A stretch of 64,000 nucleotides of DNA from Streptomyces sp. RKND-216. Lineage in GTDB: Bacteria; Actinomycetota; Actinomycetes; Streptomycetales; Streptomycetaceae. The stretch lies in assembly GCF_004795255.1 (NCBI RefSeq), contig NZ_SSBQ01000002.1, positions 3,812,001-3,876,000 of the forward strand, written 5' to 3'. Shown in pieces: positions 28,490-36,559 of this stretch. Within the stretch, counting starts at the first letter, position 1, and each line of letters opens with the position of its first letter. Made by a program: the position numbers and the translations under genes. The notes below the pieces were generated by a model. It made no database searches. It was given only the letters and a program-made list of their open reading frames with translations, and was not told the origin of the DNA.

Positions 28490-31239
28490 CCCACGAGCCG
28501 CACGACCGGCAGGACCCGTACGACCCGCAGGACCCGTACGACCCGCAGGACCCGTACGGCCCCGAGGGCCGCAACGGAGGAGCGGGCACGCACGAGGGGT
28601 ACGGCGACGGGCACGGCGGCTACGGCCACGCGGACGCCGGATACCCCCCGGACGCCGCCGGGTACGGCGACTACGGCACCCCCTACGATGCGGGCGGGGC
28701 ACAGTACGGCGGGTACGGCGCCGCGCCGCACGCCGGCCACCCGGCGCCCGCGCCGGGGAGTTGGGGCGGCGAGTACGACGCGGACGCCACGGCGTTCGTG
28801 CAGCTCCCCGGCCCCGGCAGCAGCCTGCCCGGCGCCGACCCGCTGGCAGCCCCCGGCACCGGCCAGGGCTACACCCCGCCCGCACTCGGCGACTTCGAGC
28901 CCGGCGCGGCCGGCGGCCACTCCGGCACCGGGTACGCGGGCACCGGCCACTCCTCCGGAGCCGACTACTCCGGCAGCGGGTACTACGGGACGGACGGGCA
29001 CGCCGTGCCCATGGCCACGGGCCCCGGCGGCGAGCCGGTACACGGCGGAGGGGGCCACCACCTCGGCGGCTCGCCGATGACTCCGGCCGCGAGCACCGAC
29101 CCCTCGGCGGCCGGGCAGTGGACCCTGCCGTTCGCCACGGTCTCCGATCCCCTGCCGCACGGCGGTCACCCCGAGCCGGGGCAACAGCCCGGCCCCCACG
29201 ACGCCACCTTCGGTGCCGACACCGCGGCGGACGACGCCGACGCCCACCCGCAGGGCGGCGGAATGGCCGCCGCGATGGGCCAGGGCGCCGCGGCCGCCCT
29301 CGCCGGCTCGCACGAGGCCCGCACCCAGCGCCGCCCGCTCGGGTCGGGCGGCGGCGCCGGCCGCCCCGACGAGTCCGCACCCGGCGACGGCCCCGACCCC
29401 TACGGCCCTCACGGGCCCGACACCACCGCAGTACCCCACGCCCGGCAGGCTCCCGGCGCGGTCGAGCCGCCGCACGGGCCGGGGGAGTGGCCGCACTCCG
29501 GTCCCGCCACGGCTGAGGCCCCGGGGCACGGCGTGGGCGCCGCCGGACAGGAGACGCAGCTCGCCGACGCCCTCGCACGCCGCCAGGTGCCCTTCGCCGG
29601 TACGCCCGGAGCCGACGCCCCGCCCGCCGTGCACTGGCCGGAACCCGGGGACGTGCCGCAGCCGGAGGTGCCGCATCCGGGCGGCCCTCGGCCGGATCTG
29701 GCGCATGCCGCCGGGCCGCCCCCCGGTGGCGATACGCACCCCGGTGCGGGACCGGACGGGTACGGCGCCGGGCAGGTGCCCCACCAGGGCGGCCCGTTCG
29801 ACCCGGAGAGCCTGCCCACCGTCTCGCCGTCCAGCGCGATCCCGTACGCCGACTCCACGCCCTCCGGCGCTCGGGGCGCCGCGTCCGGGAACGACGTCGG
29901 CGCCTTCCCCGGGGGCCCGGACGACGCGGGACCGCCCGCACCCGCCCCGGCCGCCGGAGGGCCGGCGACGGAGCCCCGGACGCCCACCTGGCCCGAGCCC
30001 GGCTCTCTGCCCGCGACCGGCGACGACCCTCTCCTGTCCGCCGGTGCCGCGCCCTTCCCCGGTCCCACGCAGGAGGCCGGTCGGCCGGGGCCGGCTCCGG
30101 ATGCTCCCCCGGCGGAGGAATCCTCGGGCGAGCCGGCGAGTCCGGAAGCACCGGGGCACCACGCGCCCGGCGAGCACGCGGAGCCGGCCGGGGGCCCGGA
30201 GGCCGCCGGAACGGACGAGCCTGCGACTGCACCGGAGCCCTCCTCGCCCGCGCCGTCCTCGCCGGCGCCCCCGGCAGCCCCGTCCTCGGCCGCCGCAGGA
30301 GCGGGGGCCGTATCGATCAGCAAGATCCCGTTCGTGGAGTCCACTCCCGGCGCCGGCGTGCCCACCCCGCCCGCGACCGTGTGCACCGAGCCCCCGGCCG
30401 CCGCTTCGGACACGGAGCCCGCCACGGCCGAGGGCGACGGGGCGGCTGAGGCGTCCGAGGCACCCGCGGGGACCGACGGGTGGCCGCACCACGGCTCGGG
30501 GCCGGGCCCGGACGACTCCGGCGAGTACGTCACCCACCCCGCCGCCCGTGCCGCAGCGGCCGCGGACCCCGCCGAGACCGCGGAGCCCGTCGGGGCCGTC
30601 GAGGCCGCGGGCCCCCCCGAAGCTGCGGACCCGGTCCCGCCGGACCCGACGGGGGACCCCGCCGGCCCCGCTCCCGCGGACCAGCCCGATCCGGCCCCTG
30701 CCGGGTTCGCGCACAGCGACCACCCCCACGTCTCGTACGTGCTGCGGGTGAACGGCGTGGACCGGCCGGTCAGCGAGGCGTGGATCGGCGAGTCGCTGCT
30801 CTACGTGCTCCGGGAACGCCTCGGCCTCGCCGGCGCCAAGGACGGCTGTTCGCAGGGCGAGTGTGGCGCCTGCTCGGTACAGGTGGACGGCCGGCTGGTC
30901 GCCTCCTGCCTGGTGCCCGCGGCCACCGCGGCGGGCAGCGAGGTCCGTACCGTCGAGGGCTTGGCCGAGGACGGTGAGCCGTCCGACGTGCAGCGCGCGC
31001 TCACCGCCTGCGGCGCCGTCCAGTGCGGCTTCTGCGTGCCCGGCCTGGCCATGGCCCTCCACGACCTGCTCGAGGGCAACCACGCGCCGACCGAGCTGGA
31101 GACCCGGCAGGCGATCTGCGGCAACCTCTGCCGCTGCTCCGGCTACCGCGGCGTCCTGGACGCGGTCGATACGGTCGTCACCGACCGAGCCGACCGGGCC
31201 GCCGCCCTCGAGGAGCAGCCCGAGGGAGGCGACGCGTGA
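28486..31239 (+). CDS. Two-[2Fe-2S] subunit with a giant disordered N-terminal extension
   Basis: A 917-residue protein of which only about the last 170 form the known fold. That part (from about residue 748) is a normal small subunit: the plant-type cluster CSQGECGACSVQVDG with a further Cys in LVASC, and the second cluster CGAVQCGFCVPG with CGNLCRCSGY. All eight cluster Cys are there. Everything before it, about 745 residues, is Pro/Gly/Ala/Ser/Glu/Asp-rich and poor in hydrophobics, starting with the repeat DPYDPQ and containing many GYG/YGG motifs near its start. Ordinary subunits have 150-180 residues. Codon third positions stay GC-rich throughout, so the extension is translated. Start ATG 28486 overlaps the FAD subunit stop. 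Confidence 0.88.
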   Translation: MTHEPHDRQDPYDPQDPYDPQDPYGPEGRNGGAGTHEGYGDGHGGYGHADAGYPPDAAGYGDYGTPYDAGGAQYGGYGAAPHAGHPAPAPGSWGGEYDADATAFVQLPGPGSSLPGADPLAAPGTGQGYTPPALGDFEPGAAGGHSGTGYAGTGHSSGADYSGSGYYGTDGHAVPMATGPGGEPVHGGGGHHLGGSPMTPAASTDPSAAGQWTLPFATVSDPLPHGGHPEPGQQPGPHDATFGADTAADDADAHPQGGGMAAAMGQGAAAALAGSHEARTQRRPLGSGGGAGRPDESAPGDGPDPYGPHGPDTTAVPHARQAPGAVEPPHGPGEWPHSGPATAEAPGHGVGAAGQETQLADALARRQVPFAGTPGADAPPAVHWPEPGDVPQPEVPHPGGPRPDLAHAAGPPPGGDTHPGAGPDGYGAGQVPHQGGPFDPESLPTVSPSSAIPYADSTPSGARGAASGNDVGAFPGGPDDAGPPAPAPAAGGPATEPRTPTWPEPGSLPATGDDPLLSAGAAPFPGPTQEAGRPGPAPDAPPAEESSGEPASPEAPGHHAPGEHAEPAGGPEAAGTDEPATAPEPSSPAPSSPAPPAAPSSAAAGAGAVSISKIPFVESTPGAGVPTPPATVCTEPPAAASDTEPATAEGDGAAEASEAPAGTDGWPHHGSGPGPDDSGEYVTHPAARAAAAADPAETAEPVGAVEAAGPPEAADPVPPDPTGDPAGPAPADQPDPAPAGFAHSDHPHVSYVLRVNGVDRPVSEAWIGESLLYVLRERLGLAGAKDGCSQGECGACSVQVDGRLVASCLVPAATAAGSEVRTVEGLAEDGEPSDVQRALTACGAVQCGFCVPGLAMALHDLLEGNHAPTELETRQAICGNLCRCSGYRGVLDAVDTVVTDRADRAAALEEQPEGGDA
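28510..28563 (+). repeat. 18-base tandem repeat in the Fe-S subunit gene
   Basis: Three head-to-tail copies of CAGGACCCGTACGACCCG (28510-28527, 28528-28545, and a diverged 28546-28563). They encode QDPYDP. The copies are near identical in DNA, so this tract is probably recent and may vary in number between strains. Confidence 0.85.
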
Positions 31240-31333
31240 CACGTCCGCCGGTCCGCCGCCCCCGTTCCCGCCCCCGGGCACCCCGCGAAACCGCGCGCGG
31301 CACCGCGCGCCCGCGCACGCGAAAGGCGACGGC

Positions 31334-33673
31334 ATGACCAGCACGGCCGACGGCCCGGGCGTGGTGCCGGGCACCCCCTCCCACGGCACGCCCGTCGGAC
31401 CGGGCGGTCCGGCCGCACCGCCCGAGCCCTCGCTCGGCATCGGCGCCTCCCTGCCCTCCGTCGACGCGGCAGCCAAGGCCGAGGGCAGCTTTCCGTACGC
31501 CGCCGATCTGTGGGCCGAGGGTCTGCTGTGGGCGGCGATCCTGCGCGCCCCGCACCCGCACGCGCGCATCACCGGCATCGACACCTCGCGGGCCGCCGCC
31601 CTGCCCGGCGTCCGCGCCGTCGTCACCCACGAGGACGTGCCAGGCGACCCGGCGTACGGCCGGCGTGTCGCCGACCGGCCCGCGTTCGCCCGCGACGTGG
31701 TCCGCTACCACGGCGAACCGGTCGCCGCCGTCGCCGCCGACCACCCCGACACCGCCCGGCTCGCCGCGGCCGCCATCGCCGTCGAGTACGAGGTGCTCGA
31801 CCCGGTCACCGACCCGGAGCAGTCCTTCGAGGCCGAGCCGCTGCACCCAGACGGCAACCTGATCCGCCACATCCCGCTGCGCTACGGCGACCCGGACGTC
31901 ACCGGGGAGGTCGTCGTCGAGGGCCTGTACCGCATCGGCCGCCAGGACCCGGCGCCCATCGGCGCCGAGGCGGGCCTCGCCGTGCCGCGCCCGGACGGCG
32001 GCGTGGAGATCTACACCGCCTCCACCGACCCGCACTCCGACCGCGACCAGGTCGCAGCCTGCTTCGGCCTGCCGCCGGAGCAGGTCAAGGTCGTCGTCAC
32101 CGGCGTGCCCGGCGCGCTCGGCGACCGCGAGGACACCGGCATGCAGGTGCCGCTGGGCCTGCTCGCGCTGCGCACCGGCTGCCCGGTGAAGATCGCCGCC
32201 ACCCGCGAGGAGTCCTTCCTCGGCCACGCCCACCGCCACCCCACGTTGCTGCGCTACCGACATCACGCGAACGCCGACGGCAGGCTCCTCAAGGTCGAGG
32301 CGCAGATCCTGCTCGACGCCGGGGCCTACGCCGACACCTCCTCCGAGGCGCTGGCCGCCGCCGTGTCCTTCGCCGCCGGCCCGTACGTCGTCCCGCACGC
32401 CGTCGTCGACGGCTGGGCCGTGCGCACCAACAACCCGCCCTCCGGGCACCTGCGCGGCGAGGGGGCCATGCAGGTCTGCGCCGCGTACGAGGGCCAGATG
32501 GACAAGCTCGCCGCCCGGCTCGGCGTCGAACCCGCCGAACTGCGGTTGCGCAACGCCCTCGCCACCGGCGACCTGCTACCCACCGGCCAGACCGTCACCT
32601 GTCCCGCGCCCGTTGCCGAACTCCTCACCGCCGTACGGGACGCGCCGCTGCCGGCGCTGCCCAAGGACAGCCCCGCCTCGGAGTGGCTGCTGCCCGGCGG
32701 CCCCGAGGGCGCCGGCGAACCGGGCGCCGTGCGGCGCGGCGTGGGCTACGGGCTGGGCATGGTGCACATGCTCGGGGCCGAGGGCACGGACGAGGTCAGC
32801 ACGGCGACGGTGAAGGTCGAGGGCACGGTGGCGACCGTGCTGTGCGCGGCCGTCGAAACCGGCCAGGGCTTCTCCACCCTCGCCCGGCAGATCGTGCAGG
32901 AGACCCTCGGCATCGAGGACGTTCACGTCGCCTCCGTCGACACCGACCAGCCCCCGGCCGGTGCCGGTGCGCGCAGCCGCCACACCTGGGTCTCCGGCGG
33001 CGCGGTGGAACGCGCCGCGAAGATGGTCCGCACCCAGCTCCTCCAGCCGCTCGCGGCCAAGTTCGGCATGTCCACGGAGCTGCTGACCGTCGCCGACGGG
33101 AAGATCACCTCGTACGACGGGGTGCTGTCCACCACGGTCGCGGAGGAGCTGGAGGGCAAGGAGCTCTGGGCGACCGCGCAGTGCCGCCCGCACCCCACCG
33201 AGCCGCTCGACGACTCCGGGCAGGGCGACGCGTTCGTCGGTCTCGCCTTCGCCGCGGTGCGCGCCGTGGTCGACGTGGACGTGGAACTCGGCTCGATCCG
33301 CGTCGTGGAGATGGCGGTCGCGCAGGACGTCGGCCGCGTCCTCAACCCGCAGCAGCTGCGGGCCCGCATCGAAGCCGGCGTCACCCAGGGCATCGGGGCG
33401 GCACTCACCGAGCACCTGCGCGTCGCGAAGGGCGTCGTACGCCACCCCGACCTGACCGCCTATGCGCTGCCCACCTCGCTCGACGCGCCGGAGATCCGGA
33501 TCGTGAAACTCGTCGAGGAGCGTGACGTGGTGGCGCCGTTCGGCGCCAAGGCGGTCTCGGCGGTGCCGGTCGTGGCCTCCCCGGCGGCGGTCGCCTCCGC
33601 CGTACGGGCCGCCACCGGCCGTCCTGTCAACCGGCTGCCCATCCGGCCGCAGGCCGCCGTCACCGAGACCTGA
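31334..33673 (+). CDS. Molybdenum-binding subunit of xanthine dehydrogenase family, catalytic Glu absent
   Basis: A 779-residue large subunit. A Gly/Pro leader of about 40 residues precedes the family core (SFPYAADLWAEGLLWAAILRAPHPHARI, DVVRYHGEPVAAVAAD, TREESFLGHAHRHP). Sites that bind molybdopterin and do catalysis are altered: the usual GGFGGKED reads GALGDRED, RGFG reads RGEG, and the final motif G-x-K-x-V-G-E-P-P reads GAKAVSAVP, putting Ala743 where the family has the catalytic Glu. The fold otherwise looks complete and unbroken, with no frameshift. The complex may have another chemistry or only an electron-transfer or binding role. A PucR-type regulator lies downstream, past one small gene. 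No maturation factor (XdhC) is in the window. Confidence 0.85.
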   Translation: MTSTADGPGVVPGTPSHGTPVGPGGPAAPPEPSLGIGASLPSVDAAAKAEGSFPYAADLWAEGLLWAAILRAPHPHARITGIDTSRAAALPGVRAVVTHEDVPGDPAYGRRVADRPAFARDVVRYHGEPVAAVAADHPDTARLAAAAIAVEYEVLDPVTDPEQSFEAEPLHPDGNLIRHIPLRYGDPDVTGEVVVEGLYRIGRQDPAPIGAEAGLAVPRPDGGVEIYTASTDPHSDRDQVAACFGLPPEQVKVVVTGVPGALGDREDTGMQVPLGLLALRTGCPVKIAATREESFLGHAHRHPTLLRYRHHANADGRLLKVEAQILLDAGAYADTSSEALAAAVSFAAGPYVVPHAVVDGWAVRTNNPPSGHLRGEGAMQVCAAYEGQMDKLAARLGVEPAELRLRNALATGDLLPTGQTVTCPAPVAELLTAVRDAPLPALPKDSPASEWLLPGGPEGAGEPGAVRRGVGYGLGMVHMLGAEGTDEVSTATVKVEGTVATVLCAAVETGQGFSTLARQIVQETLGIEDVHVASVDTDQPPAGAGARSRHTWVSGGAVERAAKMVRTQLLQPLAAKFGMSTELLTVADGKITSYDGVLSTTVAEELEGKELWATAQCRPHPTEPLDDSGQGDAFVGLAFAAVRAVVDVDVELGSIRVVEMAVAQDVGRVLNPQQLRARIEAGVTQGIGAALTEHLRVAKGVVRHPDLTAYALPTSLDAPEIRIVKLVEERDVVAPFGAKAVSAVPVVASPAAVASAVRAATGRPVNRLPIRPQAAVTET

Positions 33674-33691
33674 CGCGAGGACGCCGTCACG

Positions 33692-33720
33692 CGCCGGGGC
33701 GCCGGCCCGGCGCCCCGGCG
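33692..33720. terminator. Bidirectional terminator after the molybdenum subunit
   Basis: A perfect 13-base inverted repeat (33692-33704 and 33708-33720) with a 3-base loop, between the Mo subunit and the convergent small secreted protein. Confidence 0.85.
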
Positions 33721-33733
33721 GGAGCGGTCGGCG

Positions 33734-34054
33734 TCAGCCGGCGCGGGTCAGCCGGTACTCCGTCGTGGGGAAGCCGCCGTTGGCGCTGCACAGCGAACTC
33801 GACCGGGAGTCGGTCCAGTTCCAGCCCACCGGAACCAGGCAGGCCCACAGCCCTTCCGAGGGCGCCACGACGTTGTAGCTCATGCCGTTGGGCACGCCGC
33901 AGCCGGCGTCCCACGTCTTCCACGTGTACGTCATGCCCGGCGGCACCGAGCACTGCCAGGCGGCGTGCGCGGGGGCGGCGGTGCCGAGGCTCAGACCGCC
34001 GGCGGCCATCAGGGTCACGGCCGACGTGATCAGCGTTGTGCGCAGCTTTCTCAT
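33734..34054 (-). CDS. Small secreted Trp/Cys-rich protein, unknown
   Basis: A 106-residue protein. A classic signal peptide covers residues 1-31 (cleavage at AHA-AW). The mature 75 residues are rich in Trp, Tyr, Gly and Ser and have four Cys (WQCS, DAGCG, WACL, SLCS), enough for two disulfides, so it probably folds outside the cell. The ATG at 34054 has the ribosome site AAAGGAA. I do not recognise the family. It is divergent from the PucR-type regulator. Confidence 0.8.
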   Translation of the reverse strand: MRKLRTTLITSAVTLMAAGGLSLGTAAPAHAAWQCSVPPGMTYTWKTWDAGCGVPNGMSYNVVAPSEGLWACLVPVGWNWTDSRSSSLCSANGGFPTTEYRLTRAG

Positions 34055-34372
34055 CGAGGGTTCCTTTCGCGGCGGCGTCCTTCGCCGCCGGCAGCACATC
34101 CGAGCAGAGCGCCTGTGGCGTCTCAATACGTGAGCGCGCCGGAGGGCGGGAGAGGCCCCGAACCTCTCCCGCGTGGGTGAACCCGGGGGTGGAATCCTCC
34201 CGTCCGGCGCATGGCCGGGACCGCCGGAGACAGGGGCGGTCACCGTTCCCCGGGGGGCGCGGGACACCCGTGTCGCGGGCAACCACCATGGCCGCGGCGG
34301 CCGGGCCGTGTTGGGCTGCCTGCCCGCGCTTCGGTCGCCGTCGCGGCGGGCGACAGGGACTCCGGAGAGACG
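34055..34372. other. Divergent promoter region with one hairpin
   Basis: The 318-base gap between the secreted peptide (minus) and the PucR-type regulator (plus). It contains no gene I can support, and a perfect 10-base inverted repeat at 34146-34172 (arms GCGGGAGAGG and CCTCTCCCGC, 7-base loop). This could be an operator or an mRNA leader hairpin for either gene. Confidence 0.5.
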
Positions 34373-35539
34373 ATGGGCAGCATGCGGCAGGGCTTCTTCG
34401 AGCGTGTGAGTGCACGACGTGACGCCACCGCGCTCGCGATCCGCGACGCGCTGGTGCGCCACGTGCGGGCCTACGGCGAACAGGCTTCCACGGCACGGAT
34501 CACCCTGCTGCACGAGGTGCACGAGACGTGGCGCCCGGTCCTGTGCCGTGCGCCGGGAGGCGGACCGCTGCACCGCGACGACCTCGCCGTCTACCGCGAG
34601 CTCGCGCGCTCCCGGGCCCTCCATGCCTTTCCGTTCGCCGACTTCCGGGCCGGCTTCGAGGTGGCGCACACCGCGGGGCTCCGGGCGTGCCTCGCCGTGG
34701 CCGAACCCGGCGAGTCGGTGCAGCCCGTGGCGTTCACGGCCTGGGGCGTACGGGAACTGCCGCGCGTGCTCGACGCGGTGACCGAGTCCTACCTGGACGT
34801 GCACCGTTCCCGGGGCAACGCCCCGGCGGCACGGGCGCTGTTGCTCGACGCGCTGCTCGCCGGGCGCGTACCCGGCCCGGGGCCCGACGCCGGACACCTG
34901 GTGCTGGTGTTCCGCCCGAAGGAGCGTGACGCGGCCGTGGCGGCGGGGACCACCGCCGCGGTGGAACGCCTGCTCGGCGAACGCTCCGGGCTGCTCTGGC
35001 GCGGCGATCCGGCCACCGGCGAACTCCTGGTGACGGTGCCGGTGGAGAGCACCGTGCAGCGGGCCCGGGAGGTTGCGCGGGAGCTGGCCGTCGATCTCGC
35101 CGGGGCCTGGCGGAGCAGACTGCACGCCGCGGAGGCGTTCGGGGCTTCGCCCGCCGAAGTGCCCGCCGCCCTCCGGGAGGCGCGGCGTACGCTGCGGCTG
35201 GTGACGGCGCTGCCGGACGCGGGGGACCGCCCGTACCGCGAGGACGACCTCCTCGTGGAACTCGCGGTGGCGCGGCAGCCGGACGTACGCCTGCGCCTGA
35301 CCCGGCTGCTGGAGCCGCTCGACCGCGGCCCGGACCTGCGCCGCACGCTCGAGTCCCTGCTCGCCTGCGGCCTGGACCGGCAGCGTACGGCCGCGGCGCT
35401 GCACCTGCACCGGCGGTCGCTCGCCTACCGGCTGGGCCGCATCAAGGAGCTGACCGGTCTCGATCCCGCGACGCCCCACGGCATCCAGGTCCTCCGGACG
35501 GCGGTCTGCGCCGCACGGCTCGACGTGCTCCCCGAGTGA
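34373..35539 (+). CDS. PucR/CdaR-family transcriptional regulator
   Basis: A 388-residue regulator with a variable N-terminal domain, a middle GGDEF-like domain and the C-terminal helix-turn-helix typical of PucR (TLESLLACGLDRQRTAAALHLHRRSLAYRLGRIKELTGLD). The family takes its name from the activator of purine breakdown in Bacillus. It lies one gene away from the xanthine dehydrogenase-like trio, which makes control of that trio plausible but unproved. The ATG at 34373 has GGAGAGA in front; the frame is open further up without matching content. Confidence 0.88.
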   Translation: MGSMRQGFFERVSARRDATALAIRDALVRHVRAYGEQASTARITLLHEVHETWRPVLCRAPGGGPLHRDDLAVYRELARSRALHAFPFADFRAGFEVAHTAGLRACLAVAEPGESVQPVAFTAWGVRELPRVLDAVTESYLDVHRSRGNAPAARALLLDALLAGRVPGPGPDAGHLVLVFRPKERDAAVAAGTTAAVERLLGERSGLLWRGDPATGELLVTVPVESTVQRAREVARELAVDLAGAWRSRLHAAEAFGASPAEVPAALREARRTLRLVTALPDAGDRPYREDDLLVELAVARQPDVRLRLTRLLEPLDRGPDLRRTLESLLACGLDRQRTAAALHLHRRSLAYRLGRIKELTGLDPATPHGIQVLRTAVCAARLDVLPE

Positions 35540-35571
35540 CCGGCCGGGCGCGCACTCCAGAAGTGCCACGT

Positions 35572-35603
35572 CACCGCCTCACCACCTCACCGCCTCACCA
35601 CCT
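35572..35603. repeat. 16-base tandem repeat, two copies
   Basis: Two perfect copies of CACCGCCTCACCACCT directly after the PucR-type gene. It is not coding and probably a slippage product. Confidence 0.8.
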
Positions 35604-35623
35604 CATCGCGAACCTGTCGGCGC

Positions 35624-35668
35624 ACGCCTCGGGGCCGGACTCCTCGCGGGAGTCCGGCCCCGAGGCGT
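35624..35668. terminator. Strong bidirectional terminator
   Basis: A perfect 20-base inverted repeat (35624-35643 and 35649-35668) with a 5-base loop, between the PucR-type gene and the convergent small frame at 35706. Confidence 0.9.
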
Positions 35669-35705
35669 GGGGGCGGGGGCCGTGGGGGTCCGGCGCCGAC
35701 CGGCG

Positions 35706-35849
35706 TCAGTCGGGCCAGGTGCCCGTCAGCCGGTGCACGGCCGCGGCACCGCCGCAGTCCACGGCCGCCTTCTCGGAGGCCGGCTTCACCAGGTCTCCGA
35801 CGGGGGCCTCCCGACGCCCGGCGGCCGGAGCATCCGGCGTTCCGTTCAT
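35706..35849 (-). CDS. Small 47-residue peptide, unassigned
   Basis: A 47-codon frame starting ATG 35849 with a ribosome site GAGAGG eight bases upstream. Its third codon positions are about 90% G or C, as in real genes of this genome. The peptide has no signal sequence, one Cys, and the C-terminal part VDCGGAAAVHRLTGTWPD. The size, the charged leader and the compact C-terminus are of the sort seen in ribosomal peptide precursors, but no modifying enzyme is near. It is divergent from the VOC protein. Product unknown. Confidence 0.5.
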   Translation of the reverse strand: MNGTPDAPAAGRREAPVGDLVKPASEKAAVDCGGAAAVHRLTGTWPD

Positions 35850-36044
35850 GGCTGTTGCCTCTCGTGTCGTCACGACGACGACGGTGTGCACCGTCAGTTC
35901 GGCCTGGCTGCCCCGCGTACCCGGTCCGCTCAACGGAACACATCGCCGCCGTCGGCCCCTGCGCCTCCGGGGTGCGTGCGGAGGCCGGGTTTCCGTAGTA
36001 CTCCTGTGGAGTCCGACCCCACTTCTCCTCACGGGAGTTCACCG

Positions 36045-36392
36045 ATGTCCGTTCGCCGCGTCATGCCCGTCCTCCAGTCCGACGCGACGGAGGAGAACAG
36101 CGAGTTCTACGAAATCCTCGGCATGGAGGAGGTCATGAACCTCGGCTGGATCACGACCCTCGCCTCGCCGTCCACCCCCGCGGCACAGGTCAGTGTGATG
36201 ACCGCCGACAGGACAGCGCCCGTCACGCCGCACATGAGCGTGGAGGTGGACGACGTGGACGCGGTCCACGCCCTCCTGCGGGAACGCGGTGCCGAGATCG
36301 TGCACCCGTTGCAGGACGAGGAGTGGGGCGTGCGGCGCTTCTTCGTCCGGGACCCCGACGGCCGGGTGATCAACGTCCTCTCCCACCGCTGA
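36045..36392 (+). CDS. VOC/glyoxalase-fold protein
   Basis: A 115-residue single vicinal-oxygen-chelate module (glyoxalase/bleomycin-resistance superfamily). The pattern AEENSEFYEILGMEEV at the start and WGVRRFFVRDPDGRVINVLSH at the end is that of the family, with a conserved FF-RDPDG. Members bind a metal or sequester a drug. The His/Glu metal ligands are not all visible, so it may bind a ligand rather than catalyse. ATG 36045 is chosen because the fold begins at MSVRRVMPVLQS. Confidence 0.85.
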   Translation: MSVRRVMPVLQSDATEENSEFYEILGMEEVMNLGWITTLASPSTPAAQVSVMTADRTAPVTPHMSVEVDDVDAVHALLRERGAEIVHPLQDEEWGVRRFFVRDPDGRVINVLSHR

Positions 36393-36559
36393 CCCCTCCG
36401 GGCCGACCTTCGCCTCGGCCGGGCACGGTTGCGGACCAGCCGCCGTGCCCGGGAGGTGACGGGGTGGGGTCACCCGAACGGGGGTGTCGGGCTGACCGTG
36501 CGGGTGCGACCGCGCCTACGTTCGAACGACGCGACACCGTGAACGTCGGGAGGCCGACC

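Larger units (their letters stand above)
35540..36044. other. 505-base gap with a terminator, a tandem repeat and a small reading frame
   Basis: Between the PucR-type gene and the VOC protein. It holds the 16-base tandem repeat (35572-35603), a strong terminator (35624-35668) and a 47-codon minus-strand frame (35706-35849), each listed separately. Nothing else is supported. Confidence 0.6.

Noticed and set aside
28510..28563. CRISPR-like repeat array
   Set aside because: The three 18-base units are contiguous, with no spacers, inside a coding frame; they encode QDPYDP.
27194..30232. Antisense frame of about 1000 codons over the FAD and Fe-S genes
   Set aside because: Arg/Pro-rich shadow of the real genes, without a supported start or family.
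28099..31626. Antisense open frame of more than 1100 codons under the Fe-S subunit
   Set aside because: It is the mirror of a low-complexity coding region with strong GC bias. Its product is Gly/Arg/Val-rich with no domain, while the plus frame ends in a canonical Fe-S domain.
33692..33720. Attachment-site-like perfect repeat
   Set aside because: It is a terminator hairpin between convergent genes, with no mobile element nearby.
35587..36042. A 151-codon minus-strand frame in the gap before the VOC gene
   Set aside because: It is Arg/Gly-rich and reads a different frame from the 47-codon peptide that has the better ribosome site and codon bias.
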